The notes under the pieces are model-generated. The model was not told where the DNA came from. It made no database searches and worked only from the letters and a program-made list of their open reading frames with translations. A stretch of DNA of 41,387 bases from an uncultured Clostridia bacterium (GTDB lineage Bacteria; Bacillota; Clostridia; Christensenellales; UBA1242), in assembly GCA_947588355.1 (NCBI GenBank), contig CANPYI010000009.1:1-41387 (forward strand), given 5' to 3'. The translations under genes were made by a program, and so were the position numbers. Positions 1 to 8,004 of this stretch are shown piece after piece (within the stretch, counting starts at the first letter, position 1; every line of letters begins with the position of its first letter).

Positions 1-107
1 GCAACAATTACGAGGTCAAAATTTTCACTTGAATCAATGCCATAAACATCTTTTAAGATATCTACGGAGTGCGAATGCGTTTCTAAACTTTTAATTATTT
101 GATTCAT
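1..107 (-). CDS. N-terminal fragment of an unrecognised protein, cut by the window edge
   Basis: Only the first 35 codons are in the window, read leftward from an ATG at 107. A GGAG Shine-Dalgarno site lies 8 nt upstream of that ATG, which makes the start convincing. The visible peptide begins MNQIIKSLETHSHSVD and continues into a hydrophobic FDLVIV stretch that could be a beta strand. I do not recognise the family. It lies about 40 bp downstream of tRNA-Thr on the same strand, with no terminator seen between them, so the two may share a transcript. Confidence 0.6.
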   Translation of the reverse strand, partial: MNQIIKSLETHSHSVDILKDVYGIDSSENFDLVIV

Positions 108-145
108 TGTTGTTTCTCCAATTAAGACAAATTACTCGTTTTATA

Positions 146-220
146 TGGAGCTGGTGGTGGGAATCGGACCCACGGCCTGCGCATTACGAGTGCGCTGCTC
201 TACCCCTGAGCCACACCAGC
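146..220 (-). tRNA. tRNA-Thr (anticodon CGU)
   Basis: On the minus strand the sequence folds as a cloverleaf. The acceptor arm is GCTGGTG paired with CACCAGC, the anticodon stem is GCGCA/TGCGC around the loop CTCGTAA, and the T-arm is GTGGG/CCCAC. The anticodon CGT reads the Thr codon ACG. The discriminator base is T (149), and the 3' CCA is encoded in the DNA (146-148). A good promoter lies about 30 bp upstream. Confidence 0.93.
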
Positions 221-256
221 AAACAAATGCCTCCGCAAAAATGCTTGGCACTTGAA

Positions 257-285
257 ATTTTACTATAATATCTTTTTTCTGTCAA
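257..285 (-). promoter_or_regulatory. Promoter of tRNA-Thr
   Basis: On the minus strand there is a consensus TTGACA (280-285), a 17-bp spacer and TAAAAT (257-262). Transcription should start near 250, about 30 nt before the mature tRNA 5' end. Confidence 0.8.
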
Positions 286-288
286 GTG

Positions 289-1320
289 CTATTCGGTTTT
301 AAGTGCAAAACTCACTTTTATCTGTTGTTCATCTTTTGAAAGCACCTCAACTTTCACTTTGTCGCCAACCTTGACAATTTCGTAAATCTTTTTTGTCTTG
401 TCATCGGTTGCGTTTGAAATATGGAGCAGTCCGGTCGCACCGTTTTCAACCTTTACAATTGCACCAAACTGCAAAAGTTTTATCACTTCGCCGTTGTAAA
501 TCTGACCAACATTAAGTTCACTGACAAGTGCCTGCTTTGGATCTTGCAAAAGTGCTTTACGCGACAGTTCAACTTTTTTGTTTTCTCGGTCAACAGAAAT
601 CACTTTAAATTGCAACTGCTCGCCAACGGAAAGTGCATCTTCAACTTTTTCCAAGCGCTGATACGCGATTTGTGAAATATGCAAAAAGCAATCAACACCA
701 TCAACATTGACAAATGCGCCATATGGCATAATTCTTTCAACCGTTCCGCGAACAATTTTGTTGATAAAAATACTGTTCCAAAAGTTGTTTTCTGTTGCCA
801 CCCTTATTTGCTCCTGCAAAAGTTTGACACTGCCAACAATTTGTTTGTTTTCCTTGTCAATTTCTGTGACAACCGCTTCAAGTTGTTTGCCAACATATTT
901 GTGGAAGTTTTTTGTAGGAACTTCTGACACTTCCTCAAGCGGAATTACAATCGAAAAATCGCCCATTTTGGAAACAAGTCCGTCCTGCAACCCTGTGACA
1001 ACAAACGAAAACTTGCTTCCAAGTCGCAAACTGTTGGCATTTTGGTTGGCCATTTTCAAGGCATCTGCAAGACTTTTTGATGCCTCAATCAATCCTTCGT
1101 CATTTTTTGACTTTGTAATCACAACCGAAAATCTGTCGCCAATTTTAAGTCCAGCAAAGTCCGAAAAGTCGTCAGCAGGAATAAAGGCATCATTTTTGCC
1201 ACCTATGTTGAAAATGCAACCATCTTCACGTTTCAAAACCACAACGCCATCAAAAGATTGCCCTTTTTTGTAGGACGTGAAAGTTTTGTCTATCATTTCC
1301 AAATTAAAATTTTCGCTCAT
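289..1320 (-). CDS. S1 RNA-binding domain protein (ribosomal protein S1-like)
   Basis: The 343-residue protein is built from four S1-type OB-fold segments. Counting from the alternative GTG start (1329), they lie at about 20-85, 100-170, 190-258 and 275-345. The third is the most canonical (GTVERIMPYGAFVNVDGV followed by FLHISQI), and the fourth has FGAIVKVENG and LLHISN. Firmicutes proteins of this kind bind mRNA or the ribosome; a role in translation initiation is inferred by analogy with S1. I prefer the ATG at 1320 because a GGTGA site lies 5 nt upstream. A GTG at 1329 with AGG upstream is the alternative. It is a single-gene unit with its own promoter. Confidence 0.85.
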   Translation of the reverse strand: MSENFNLEMIDKTFTSYKKGQSFDGVVVLKREDGCIFNIGGKNDAFIPADDFSDFAGLKIGDRFSVVITKSKNDEGLIEASKSLADALKMANQNANSLRLGSKFSFVVTGLQDGLVSKMGDFSIVIPLEEVSEVPTKNFHKYVGKQLEAVVTEIDKENKQIVGSVKLLQEQIRVATENNFWNSIFINKIVRGTVERIMPYGAFVNVDGVDCFLHISQIAYQRLEKVEDALSVGEQLQFKVISVDRENKKVELSRKALLQDPKQALVSELNVGQIYNGEVIKLLQFGAIVKVENGATGLLHISNATDDKTKKIYEIVKVGDKVKVEVLSKDEQQIKVSFALKTE

Positions 1321-1350
1321 ATAATTCACCCAATCAACCTATTTGATAGA

Positions 1351-1380
1351 ATAATAACAAAAACAAAATAAAAAAGTCAA
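1351..1380 (-). promoter_or_regulatory. Promoter of the S1-domain gene
   Basis: The minus strand has TTGACT (1375-1380), an 18-bp spacer and TATTAT (1351-1356), about 30 bp before the start codon. Confidence 0.6.
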
Positions 1381-1408
1381 ACATTACAAAAAAGTTTCAG
1401 AATTGGTA

Positions 1409-1437
1409 TTGACAAAAAAAGGTAAATGTGATAAACT
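1409..1437 (+). promoter_or_regulatory. Promoter of the 99-residue hypothetical gene
   Basis: TTGACA (1409-1414), a 17-bp spacer and TAAACT (1432-1437), preceded by an extended -10 TG (1429-1430). Confidence 0.75.
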
Positions 1438-1461
1438 TTTTGAAAGCTTTGGAGGAATCCA

Positions 1462-1761
1462 ATGAGTAAAAAATATACATTGAACGAATACGTTGATGCA
1501 TTAACTTACAGAAACAAAGATGTGACTAATGGAAAACTTGGAAAAGGGATTGTGCAAGTTGTCAAAGAAAACAGAAAAAAAAGGTCAAGTAAAAGTTTAG
1601 GCTTGATAAAGAGTATAATTTCAGAATTTGTTCAATTTGAAGAAGAGAATGTAGACGGAGAGATCAAACTTGCTGTTACAAAAATAAACATTCCCAACGA
1701 TTTAAAACCTGCATTTTTGCCAAAAAACAGCCAATTTTTAAATTCCACTAAAGAAAAATAA
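1462..1761 (+). CDS. Hypothetical 99-residue protein
   Basis: This is a real small gene: it has a strong extended -10 promoter, a GGAGGA SD site 6-7 nt before the ATG, and a good intrinsic terminator that begins at the stop codon. The product is basic in the middle (KENRKKRSSKSLG) and otherwise mixed. No membrane segment, signal peptide or known motif is visible. It stands alone, divergent from the S1-domain gene and convergent with plsC. I do not recognise the family and assign no function. Confidence 0.7.
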   Translation: MSKKYTLNEYVDALTYRNKDVTNGKLGKGIVQVVKENRKKRSSKSLGLIKSIISEFVQFEEENVDGEIKLAVTKINIPNDLKPAFLPKNSQFLNSTKEK

Positions 1762-1787
1762 AGAAGTCATTTTGACTTCTTTTTTTG
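1761..1787. terminator. Bidirectional intrinsic terminator
   Basis: A perfect 9-bp stem (AAGAAGTCA/TGACTTCTT) with a TTT loop. It is followed by a T-run on the plus strand and a T-rich tail (TATTTTTCTTT) on the minus strand. It separates the convergent hypothetical gene and plsC. The plsC stop codon lies inside the stem. Confidence 0.9.
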
Positions 1788-2393
1788 TTTTTCTTTCTTT
1801 TTCTTCAAATTTTCCTCTCTCACTTCCAGCATTTTTTCGCGGACAATCTGATTTGCTTGCTCCAAAAGTTCTTCGTCAAGTTTCTTGTCGTAAAAATCAG
1901 AAAGTTCAAACGGTTTGCCGATGATATATCTGCTTAATCTGAAAGTTTTCGGCTTTCTTTCAACCCAGATCGGCACGATAGGTGTTTTGGTCTTTATGGC
2001 AATCATGGCAAGTCCGCTTTTTATTTCGCCCAAAATATCCTCTTCATTTTTAAGTCTTGTTCCCTCAGGAAAAATCAGCAGTTGTTTGTCTTCTTTGAGT
2101 GCTTTTATGCAGTTTTTAACGGCATTTATGTCATTGCCAGAACGGTCGATTTCAATTCCCCCAAGCCAGCGCAAAAAAGCGCCATTAAATTTGTTTTTAA
2201 ACAATTCTTTCTTTGCCAAGATTTTTATCTTTTTTCCGGTGTTTGAAAGCCACAAAACAATATCCCAATTGGAACGGTGATTTAAGCACAAAATCGCCTT
2301 TCCTTTTGGCAAATTCTTCTTTCCGACTATTTTTGTTGGATGCACCATGGCAATAGGCAGCCAAGAGACAATTCTTGCAAGGTGATAAAACAT
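1767..2393 (-). CDS. plsC: 1-acyl-sn-glycerol-3-phosphate acyltransferase
   Basis: PlsC transfers an acyl chain to lysophosphatidic acid to make phosphatidic acid at the cytoplasmic face of the membrane. The acyltransferase motifs are clear: NHRSNWD (HX4D, residues 38-44) and FPEGTR (108-113). The hydrophobic N-terminus contains WLPIAMV, and the C-terminus is a lysine-rich tail of about 20 residues. The length of 208 residues is normal for the family. A GGAG SD site sits 7 nt before the ATG. It is the last gene of the conserved ytfJ-dac-rluB-HI0933 operon, about 20 bp after the flavoprotein gene. Confidence 0.93.
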   Translation of the reverse strand: MFYHLARIVSWLPIAMVHPTKIVGKKNLPKGKAILCLNHRSNWDIVLWLSNTGKKIKILAKKELFKNKFNGAFLRWLGGIEIDRSGNDINAVKNCIKALKEDKQLLIFPEGTRLKNEEDILGEIKSGLAMIAIKTKTPIVPIWVERKPKTFRLSRYIIGKPFELSDFYDKKLDEELLEQANQIVREKMLEVREENLKKKKEKQKKKSK

Positions 2394-2412
2394 TTTTCAC
2401 TCCTTTTTTATA

Positions 2413-3615
2413 TTATTCCATACTTTTTGCACACATGAACGCAGTTGCCCACGCAATTTGCAAATTAAATCCGCCCGTCAAAGCATCGACGTCCAAAACT
2501 TCGCCCACAAAATAAAGTCCTTTTTGCAATTTGCTTTCAAATGTTTTTGGATTGATTTGACTTATGTCCACTCCGCCACTTGTGACAATGCCCGCATCTA
2601 TATCATACAGCCTGTCATAAGCAAGCGGAAAATGTTTCAGATTTTCTATTATCCTAAGCCTATCCGCTTTTGTTATGCTGTTCACTTTGCGGTCAGCAAG
2701 GTTTAATTTTCTTTCAAAAACCTCTGCGACGGACTTAGGCAAAAGTCCACGCAAAACAAACAAAACATCTTTGTTTTTTGCCACTTCGAAATCGCGTAAC
2801 AATCTTGCATCAAGTTGTTTTTCGGTGAGAGCAGGCTTGAAATCCAGCCAAAGTTCAACCTTTTTGCAGCGGTTGACAAAACTTGAAAGCGTCAAAACAA
2901 TCGGCCCCGAAATCCCATCTTGTGTGAAAAGCATTTCTCCAAAAAATGAATACTTTTTGCCGTCAGCAGTGGCAGAAAGTTGAACATTTTTAAGCGAAAC
3001 GCCTTGCAAATCTTTAACAAATTTGTCTTTCAGTTTTATAGGACAAAGGGCAGGCACAAGCGGAACAATTTCGTGACCAAAGTTTTTGGCAATTGTGTAG
3101 CCATCTCCGTCACTTCCTGTCGAGCAGTAACTTTTGCCTCCCGTTGCCACGACAATGCGGTCAAAATATTGTTTTTTGTTCTCAGTTTTCACACAAAATT
3201 GTTCATCTTCTTTTGTGACGCTCAAAACTTTCGTTTCAAAGCAAAATTTCACATTTTTGCAATGAACTTTTTGCAAAATCTTTATCACATCGCTTGATTT
3301 GTCACTTTCTGGAAACACACGATTGCCACGCTCCAACTTTGTTTTCAGCCCCAAAGATTGAAAATAGTTGACTGTGTCTTGGCTTGTGAAATTGTAGATT
3401 GCACTTCGCAAAAATTTTTCGCCACGCAGGACATTTTTCAAAAATTCATCTGGTGGACAAAGATTGGTCAAATTGCATCTGCCTTTGCCTGTGATATACA
3501 ATTTTTTGCCCGCTTTTTCATTTTTGTCAAAAATGACAACCTCGTTGCCCTTTTCCGCCAAAAAACCAGCGACAAAAAGTCCGGCAGCACCCGCTCCAAC
3601 AACGGCAATTTTCAT
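2413..3615 (-). CDS. HI0933/YhiN-family FAD-dependent oxidoreductase
   Basis: The 400-residue flavoprotein has the N-terminal dinucleotide-binding motif GAGAAG (7-12) and the family signature GKGRCNLTN (43-51). Further conserved segments are RVFPESDKSSDV, VVATGGKSY and, near the C-terminus, LTGGFNLQIAWATG-like FAD contacts. Members are often annotated as aminoacetone oxidase or simply as NAD(P)/FAD-dependent oxidoreductase; the physiological substrate is unsettled. Its ATG overlaps the rluB stop codon by 4 bp (ATGA), so the two are translationally coupled. This gene order is conserved in Clostridia. Confidence 0.9.
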   Translation of the reverse strand: MKIAVVGAGAAGLFVAGFLAEKGNEVVIFDKNEKAGKKLYITGKGRCNLTNLCPPDEFLKNVLRGEKFLRSAIYNFTSQDTVNYFQSLGLKTKLERGNRVFPESDKSSDVIKILQKVHCKNVKFCFETKVLSVTKEDEQFCVKTENKKQYFDRIVVATGGKSYCSTGSDGDGYTIAKNFGHEIVPLVPALCPIKLKDKFVKDLQGVSLKNVQLSATADGKKYSFFGEMLFTQDGISGPIVLTLSSFVNRCKKVELWLDFKPALTEKQLDARLLRDFEVAKNKDVLFVLRGLLPKSVAEVFERKLNLADRKVNSITKADRLRIIENLKHFPLAYDRLYDIDAGIVTSGGVDISQINPKTFESKLQKGLYFVGEVLDVDALTGGFNLQIAWATAFMCAKSME

Positions 3616-4319
3616 TTCCCCTCCAAAAAGTAGGCAATTTCCTGTTGCGTCAGTGGTTTTGTTTTTCCGCGTGAAAGTCCGCCAAGCCTAACCTCGCCAA
3701 TTCGCACCCTCTTAAGCAAAACAATGTCCTTTCCGATAGCGGCAAACATTCTGCGCACCTGATGGTTTTGTCCTTCCTCAATAATCACCGAAAGTTTGCT
3801 CAATTTGCCGTCAAAACTTATAGGCATAACTTTTGCTTTTGGCATTCTGACACCATTTTCAACAACCCCCGCCCGAAGCACCGCCAGTTCGCTTTCCTTC
3901 ATTTCGCCTTCAACGGTCACATGATATTCTTTTTCAAAATGAAATCTTGGATGTGTGACAAGATTGGCAAAATTGCCGTCATTTGTCAAAAAAATCAACC
4001 CCTCAGTGTTGTAGTCAAGCCTGCCAACATTGACAAGTCTGGTTGTGCTGTTTACAAGTTGAAAGATTGTTTTTCTGCCTTTTTCGTCTTTTGCAGAGCA
4101 AACATATCCTTTTGGCTTGTTGAGTTTCAAATACACAAATTGCTCTGGAATTTTCACTCTCACGCCGTCCAAAGTGACAACATCTTTCTTTTCGTTTATC
4201 TCTGTACCCAAAACATTGCAAACCTTTCCGCCAACACAAACTCTGCCAGAAAGAATAATCTCATCACATTTGCGCCGGGAAGCAACGCCACAAGTACTCA
4301 AAAATTTGTTCAATCTCAT
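3612..4319 (-). CDS. rluB: 23S rRNA pseudouridine synthase, RsuA/RluB family
   Basis: The N-terminal S4 RNA-binding domain spans about residues 1-48 (MRLNKFLSTCGVASRRKCDE). The pseudouridine synthase domain follows, with the catalytic motif GRLDYNTEG (D102) and the later segment EGQNHQVRRMFAAIG. RluB modifies helix 89 of 23S rRNA; RluE/RluF/RsuA relatives are possible from sequence alone, but the operon context fits RluB. The length of 235 residues is normal. The start codon follows immediately after a terminator-like hairpin whose 3' arm contains the SD sequence AGAGGA. Confidence 0.9.
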   Translation of the reverse strand: MRLNKFLSTCGVASRRKCDEIILSGRVCVGGKVCNVLGTEINEKKDVVTLDGVRVKIPEQFVYLKLNKPKGYVCSAKDEKGRKTIFQLVNSTTRLVNVGRLDYNTEGLIFLTNDGNFANLVTHPRFHFEKEYHVTVEGEMKESELAVLRAGVVENGVRMPKAKVMPISFDGKLSKLSVIIEEGQNHQVRRMFAAIGKDIVLLKRVRIGEVRLGGLSRGKTKPLTQQEIAYFLEGK

Positions 4320-4321
4320 AC

Positions 4322-4353
4322 AAAAAATCCTCTCAAAATTGCAAGAGGATTTT
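4322..4353 (-). terminator. Intercistronic hairpin between dac and rluB
   Basis: On the minus strand AAAATCCTCT (4353-4344) pairs perfectly with AGAGGATTTT (4333-4324) around a 10-nt loop, and two further T residues follow. It looks like an intrinsic terminator, but it ends 2-3 nt before the rluB ATG and its 3' arm contains the rluB SD. It could attenuate transcription, mask translation, or both. Confidence 0.6.
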
Positions 4354-4358
4354 GTTTT

Positions 4359-5540
4359 TCACCAATTACCGAAAAAATCTTTCATCCTCTGCAACACAGA
4401 TTTTGGTTTTACATCTTCTATTGTAAAGATTTTTTCAGAGAAAAGCAAGTTATTATCCAAAAATATTTCCACTTGACCAACTTGCTGACCTTTTTTCATA
4501 GGTGCGGTCAAACTGTCTGGCAAAGTGTATTCAAACTTAAGTTTTTTCACCTCGTCCTCTGTAAGCGGATACAAAAATTTTTCTGATGTGCCAATTTTCA
4601 CACTGTTTGTCTTTCCTTCAACAACAGGCAAGTGGTCTTTAAAGTGATAAAACTCTGTCAAGTCATAAAGCCTAAATTTTTCTGCACATTCGCAAAGCAT
4701 TTGTGCACTTTCCGGAAACATTGGCCCACAGTTTAAGACCACACAAACAAATCTGATGCCATCTTTCTCGAGTGCCGAAACAAGACACCTGCCTGCATCG
4801 TCAGTATAGCCTGTTTTGACCCCTATGCAGCCGTCAAGCGTGTGCAACAATTTGTTTTTATTCCGCAAGTATTTTATTTCTCCGCTGCCGTTGCCGTTGA
4901 TGATTTTTGTATTTTTTGTGCCAACGATTTCACGAAAAGTATCATTTTGCAAGGCATATGAAGTTATGCACGCCAGGTCATATGCAGTTGTGTAATGCCC
5001 ATCAGCATCAAGCCCATGTGTGTTTGCAAAATGACTGTTTTTGACACCTATTTTTTTTGCTGTGTCATTCATAAGAGTCACAAACTCACTTACCGAGCCG
5101 GCAACATGTTCAGCAATTGCCACAGATGCATCATTACCGGAAATAAGCATAAGAGCGTACAAAAGGTCTCGTGTAGAAAAGATGTCGCCTTTTCTTAAAT
5201 AAAGTGAAGTTCCTGGCACGCCAACAGCCTTTGGAGAAATTTCAAATTTTTCGTCAAGGTCGGCACAGTTTTCAATTGCTGTGATGGCGGTCATAATTTT
5301 TGTCGTGCTTGCCATAGGAAGTTTTACATTTTGATTGTGAGCATAAAGCAATCGACCGCTGGTTGTTTCAATAACAGCAGACGCCTTTGCCGAACAGGAA
5401 AGATTTATGGCATTTGCATTTGCTGTCAAATTTGTGCAAACAGCAAAAAATATAGTGCATATGCAAAGCAAAAGGACAAAACTTGAAAGCAAAAGTTTTT
5501 TTGCGGAAAAGTTCCATCGGGACAAAACACTACTCTTCAT
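4359..5540 (-). CDS. dacF: D-alanyl-D-alanine carboxypeptidase (DacF/PBP5 type)
   Basis: This is a serine-type DD-carboxypeptidase that trims peptidoglycan pentapeptides. Numbered from the chosen start, the penicillin-binding motifs are STTK (S78-K81), SGN (134-136) and KTG (242-244). A membrane/signal segment at about 15-42 (KKLLLSSFVLLLCICTIFF) directs it outside, and a PBP5_C-like beta domain fills the C-terminus. The frame stays open to 5696, but I chose the ATG at 5540 because AGAGG lies 6 nt upstream. The longer start would add 52 very basic residues encoded inside ytfJ. It overlaps the end of ytfJ by 11 bp, and the dac-ytfJ pairing is typical of spore formers. Confidence 0.9.
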   Translation of the reverse strand: MKSSVLSRWNFSAKKLLLSSFVLLLCICTIFFAVCTNLTANANAINLSCSAKASAVIETTSGRLLYAHNQNVKLPMASTTKIMTAITAIENCADLDEKFEISPKAVGVPGTSLYLRKGDIFSTRDLLYALMLISGNDASVAIAEHVAGSVSEFVTLMNDTAKKIGVKNSHFANTHGLDADGHYTTAYDLACITSYALQNDTFREIVGTKNTKIINGNGSGEIKYLRNKNKLLHTLDGCIGVKTGYTDDAGRCLVSALEKDGIRFVCVVLNCGPMFPESAQMLCECAEKFRLYDLTEFYHFKDHLPVVEGKTNSVKIGTSEKFLYPLTEDEVKKLKFEYTLPDSLTAPMKKGQQVGQVEIFLDNNLLFSEKIFTIEDVKPKSVLQRMKDFFGNW

Positions 5541-6054
5541 CTTCTTCCTCTGCAAACTTGAGATCTTTTTTATTTTTTTTCTTTGTCCTTTTCTTTGCCA
5601 ATTCTTCCTCTGCTTGTCCTTGCAAATCCTCTTCGTCAACTTCCTGATTTTCACATTCGCATTCATCTTCCTTTGCTTTTTTCTCCTTTTTTGCAAGAAT
5701 GGAATTAAACATATTCAGCACTGTTTGATAAAGTGTTTTGTTTTCAACATTGACAAAATCAACATCGCCATCTTCATGCAAAATCAAAAAGCCAACAGGG
5801 GAAACACTCATTCCGCCGCTTGAACCACCACTCATCGGAAAATGGTTGGCAACACGTCGCGAGGAAAGGTCCGCATACTCTCCACCTCCAACAACAAATC
5901 CAACAGTAACTTTTGAAATTGGAATGATGGTGTCACCGCCAGGCGTCACAATGTTGTCACCAATAATGGTGCTGCTGTCCACAATGGTTTTAAGTTTGTC
6001 CATCGCATTTGCAATCAATTCGTTGATTGAAGTTGAATCTCCGTAAATTCTCAT
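5530..6054 (-). CDS. ytfJ: Spore protein YtfJ / GerW family
   Basis: The 174-residue protein has the YtfJ core: DKLKTIVDSSTIIGDNIV, then TIIPISKVTVGFVVGGGEY, then GGSSGGMSVSPVGFLI. The last 45 residues are a charged tail rich in Glu and Lys. In Bacillus, YtfJ (GerW) is a forespore protein needed for normal spore germination; the same role here is inferred. An AGGAGG SD site is 6 nt before the ATG. It sits between the DUF2953 gene and dacF, the usual order. The 5' flank has unusual direct repeats and a palindrome, annotated separately. Confidence 0.92.
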   Translation of the reverse strand: MRIYGDSTSINELIANAMDKLKTIVDSSTIIGDNIVTPGGDTIIPISKVTVGFVVGGGEYADLSSRRVANHFPMSGGSSGGMSVSPVGFLILHEDGDVDFVNVENKTLYQTVLNMFNSILAKKEKKAKEDECECENQEVDEEDLQGQAEEELAKKRTKKKNKKDLKFAEEEDEE

Positions 6055-6071
6055 ATAACCTCCTAAATTAT

Positions 6072-6126
6072 TTTCATACTACACCTTGCGTTGTGTATTA
6101 TGTTTCATACTACACAATATATTGTG
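6072..6126 (-). promoter_or_regulatory. Direct repeats and palindrome upstream of ytfJ
   Basis: The 13-mer TTTCATACTACAC occurs twice (6072-6084 and 6103-6115), 31 bp apart. A perfect 14-bp palindrome CACAATATATTGTG lies at 6113-6126. On the coding strand, CATAATA (6102-6096) preceded by CAATA (6124-6120) at a 17-bp distance resembles a forespore sigma-G promoter. The promoter reading is inference; the repeats are directly visible. Confidence 0.45.
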
Positions 6127-6684
6127 CTATGTTTGATTTTTTGTTTTTCTTCTTGTTAGAATAACCGCAATTAGAAAAGAATATGCAACATCAAAAAAAG
6201 AAATTGAAGCCCCCACTCTGCCAGCCACTTCACATTGAGTTTTGTTGTAAGATACGGTGTCGTAAACACAAAAAGATGTTGTTGGTCTTTTGCTTTTCAA
6301 GACCAAAAAAAATTGTGTCAAGATTGTGTTTATATATCCGCATAGGATTGCACTCGAAAAAGCATCGCCCGTGCCAATGTTGTAAAAAACATACATTTTT
6401 TTTAGCCTTGTTTTTTGTTTGACTTGTTTGACAAACTCCTCCACCAAAACAAATTGTTGACTTGAGAATTCCAATTCTTGTCTTTTTGTCTCTTTTTCAT
6501 TTTGAAGTTCTATGTACTTTCCGTGGAAAGAAAAAATATAGTACATCACCTTAAAGCGAAAAACAAACAAAGCCACAACCCCGCGATTGAAAAGCGGGTT
6601 GAAAGACACTCGCACTTCGGCAAAGATAGGAAACACCAAAAGCAAAATCAACACGGTTGGAATCAAATAAAAAAGAAAGTTCAT
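6127..6684 (-). CDS. DUF2953 membrane protein (YtfI-like)
   Basis: The product has an N-terminal membrane segment (MNFLFYLIPTVLILLLVFPIF). A central soluble part follows with a charged stretch (ELQNEKETKRQELEF), then further hydrophobic segments ending in FFDVAYSFLIAVILTRRK. Its position directly upstream of ytfJ matches Bacillus ytfI, which carries DUF2953; that synteny is the main support. The ATG at 6684 places the membrane helix at the N-terminus. An ATG 36 bp further upstream (6720) is possible, but neither has a strong SD. The function is unknown; a spore or envelope role is inferred from context. Confidence 0.7.
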   Translation of the reverse strand: MNFLFYLIPTVLILLLVFPIFAEVRVSFNPLFNRGVVALFVFRFKVMYYIFSFHGKYIELQNEKETKRQELEFSSQQFVLVEEFVKQVKQKTRLKKMYVFYNIGTGDAFSSAILCGYINTILTQFFLVLKSKRPTTSFCVYDTVSYNKTQCEVAGRVGASISFFDVAYSFLIAVILTRRKTKNQT

Positions 6685-6725
6685 AAGCCTAGTATGTTGA
6701 AAGAAATAAATAAAATTCATTCAGC

Positions 6726-6760
6726 AAAACAAAAAAAAGTGACTTTTTACTTGTCACTTT
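6726..6760 (-). terminator. Intrinsic terminator after the GT28 glycosyltransferase
   Basis: On the minus strand AAAGTGAC (6760-6753) pairs with GTCACTTT (6743-6736), followed by TTTTTGTTTT. The TGA stop codon of the upstream gene is inside the 5' arm of the stem. Confidence 0.85.
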
Positions 6761-7998
6761 CTTGTATGCTTGGATATCTTGTATGTTTTCTTTCGTGCTT
6801 TTCTTACAAGTTTGTCAACTTTGTAAAATTCAATATTTGTTTCAATATCAGAGTAGTCTGCTTTTGGCTGAGAAATAATAAGTTCAGCAATCTCTTCAAT
6901 TCCGTTGTGTTTAAGTTTTTCAAGACCGTTGTGCATGTCATCGACAACTTTTGGATTGTCCATCAAATATTTCAACTTTGCAATCATTTGTCTTTTTGTT
7001 TTAAAACTTTGTGCCAAGTCCTTTTCAGTCAAAAATCGTATATTGTAAACCTCTTGACTTGGCAATTTTTCTGTTGCAAGAAGTGGTATTGCTTTGTTTA
7101 TGCTTTCAGTTGTACACAAGCCGCCTCCCTTTCCAATCATAATGTCGCAGGCACTCATATAAAGGTCAACTTCTTTCGAAAATCCTACATTTTGTATTGA
7201 AAAGTTTTTTGGATATTTTTTGATATTTTTGTCTATCTTGGCTTTAGTTTTCTCGTCACGGCCGTTTATTATCACTATTTGTATTTTTGTTTGTATATTT
7301 TTCAAAATGTTTTTCAAAATCTCATATCCGCCATGCCATGCACCACCGCCATACAAAATCAAAACAGTAAACAGATCTTTTTGCAAGCCAAGTCTTTCTC
7401 TGGCAACAGTTTTGCCAAGTTTTTCAACAAATTTTTGGTCAACCGGAATTCCCGTCACCACAAGTTGTGAAGGCTTGAAGCCCTTTTCAATCAAAGTTTG
7501 TTTGAATTGCTCGTTGGACACTGTCATGTAATCCAGTCCGCCAACAGACGCCTCCCAGAAAGGAGAAACAACGTAGTCAAGCATGCAGCCTATGTTGACC
7601 GACGGTATTTTGTACATTCGTCTAAGGTTGGCAAGTGCCATTCCGCAGTAGTAAGATGTTGCGTATATCACGTCTGGTTTAAAATCATAAATCAACTGCA
7701 AAAGTTTTCCGCTGATGTCGTTCACTGAGAACTGCACGGGACAAATTGGCGCTTTTTTTGTCGGCCATTTCATGTAAGTATCATAAAACATGTTGTAAAT
7801 TGGCCTAAGATGGCCTACAGAAAAGGCATAGCCTCCATCAACAAGCCAAGAATTTAATTTGTTTGAAAATTCTTTGATTATATCAACAACTTTCACTTCA
7901 AAGTTGTCTTTTTCATTTTGTAATCTGTTTTTCATTGCATTTGCTGCCGCATTGTGTCCATTTCCCGCTGTGACAGTCAAAATCAAGACCTTTTTCAT
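6754..7998 (-). CDS. GT28-family glycolipid glycosyltransferase (MGDG synthase/UgtP-like)
   Basis: The enzyme is predicted to move a hexose from UDP-sugar to diacylglycerol at the inner membrane face, making the glycolipid used as a membrane lipid or lipoteichoic acid anchor. The N-terminal MGDG-synthase signature is clear (VLILTVTAGNGHNAAA, residues 4-19). The GT-B C-terminal domain carries VLILYGGGAWHGG and the donor-site segment MIGKGGGLCTTES. At 414 residues it is full length. There is no SD site; a TGCTATAAT extended -10 ends 6 nt before the ATG, so the mRNA is probably leaderless. Confidence 0.88.
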   Translation of the reverse strand: MKKVLILTVTAGNGHNAAANAMKNRLQNEKDNFEVKVVDIIKEFSNKLNSWLVDGGYAFSVGHLRPIYNMFYDTYMKWPTKKAPICPVQFSVNDISGKLLQLIYDFKPDVIYATSYYCGMALANLRRMYKIPSVNIGCMLDYVVSPFWEASVGGLDYMTVSNEQFKQTLIEKGFKPSQLVVTGIPVDQKFVEKLGKTVARERLGLQKDLFTVLILYGGGAWHGGYEILKNILKNIQTKIQIVIINGRDEKTKAKIDKNIKKYPKNFSIQNVGFSKEVDLYMSACDIMIGKGGGLCTTESINKAIPLLATEKLPSQEVYNIRFLTEKDLAQSFKTKRQMIAKLKYLMDNPKVVDDMHNGLEKLKHNGIEEIAELIISQPKADYSDIETNIEFYKVDKLVRKARKKTYKISKHTRK

Positions 7999-8004
7999 GT
8001 CTTT

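Noticed and set aside
707-1273. 188-codon open frame opposite the S1-domain gene
   Set aside because: It is antisense to a clear four-S1 protein, has no SD or promoter, and its composition is Ser/Leu-rich as expected of a mirrored coding sequence.
5541-5696. N-terminal extension of the D-Ala-D-Ala carboxypeptidase (52 very basic residues)
   Set aside because: It lies inside ytfJ in another frame and would precede the signal sequence. The internal ATG has a proper SD.
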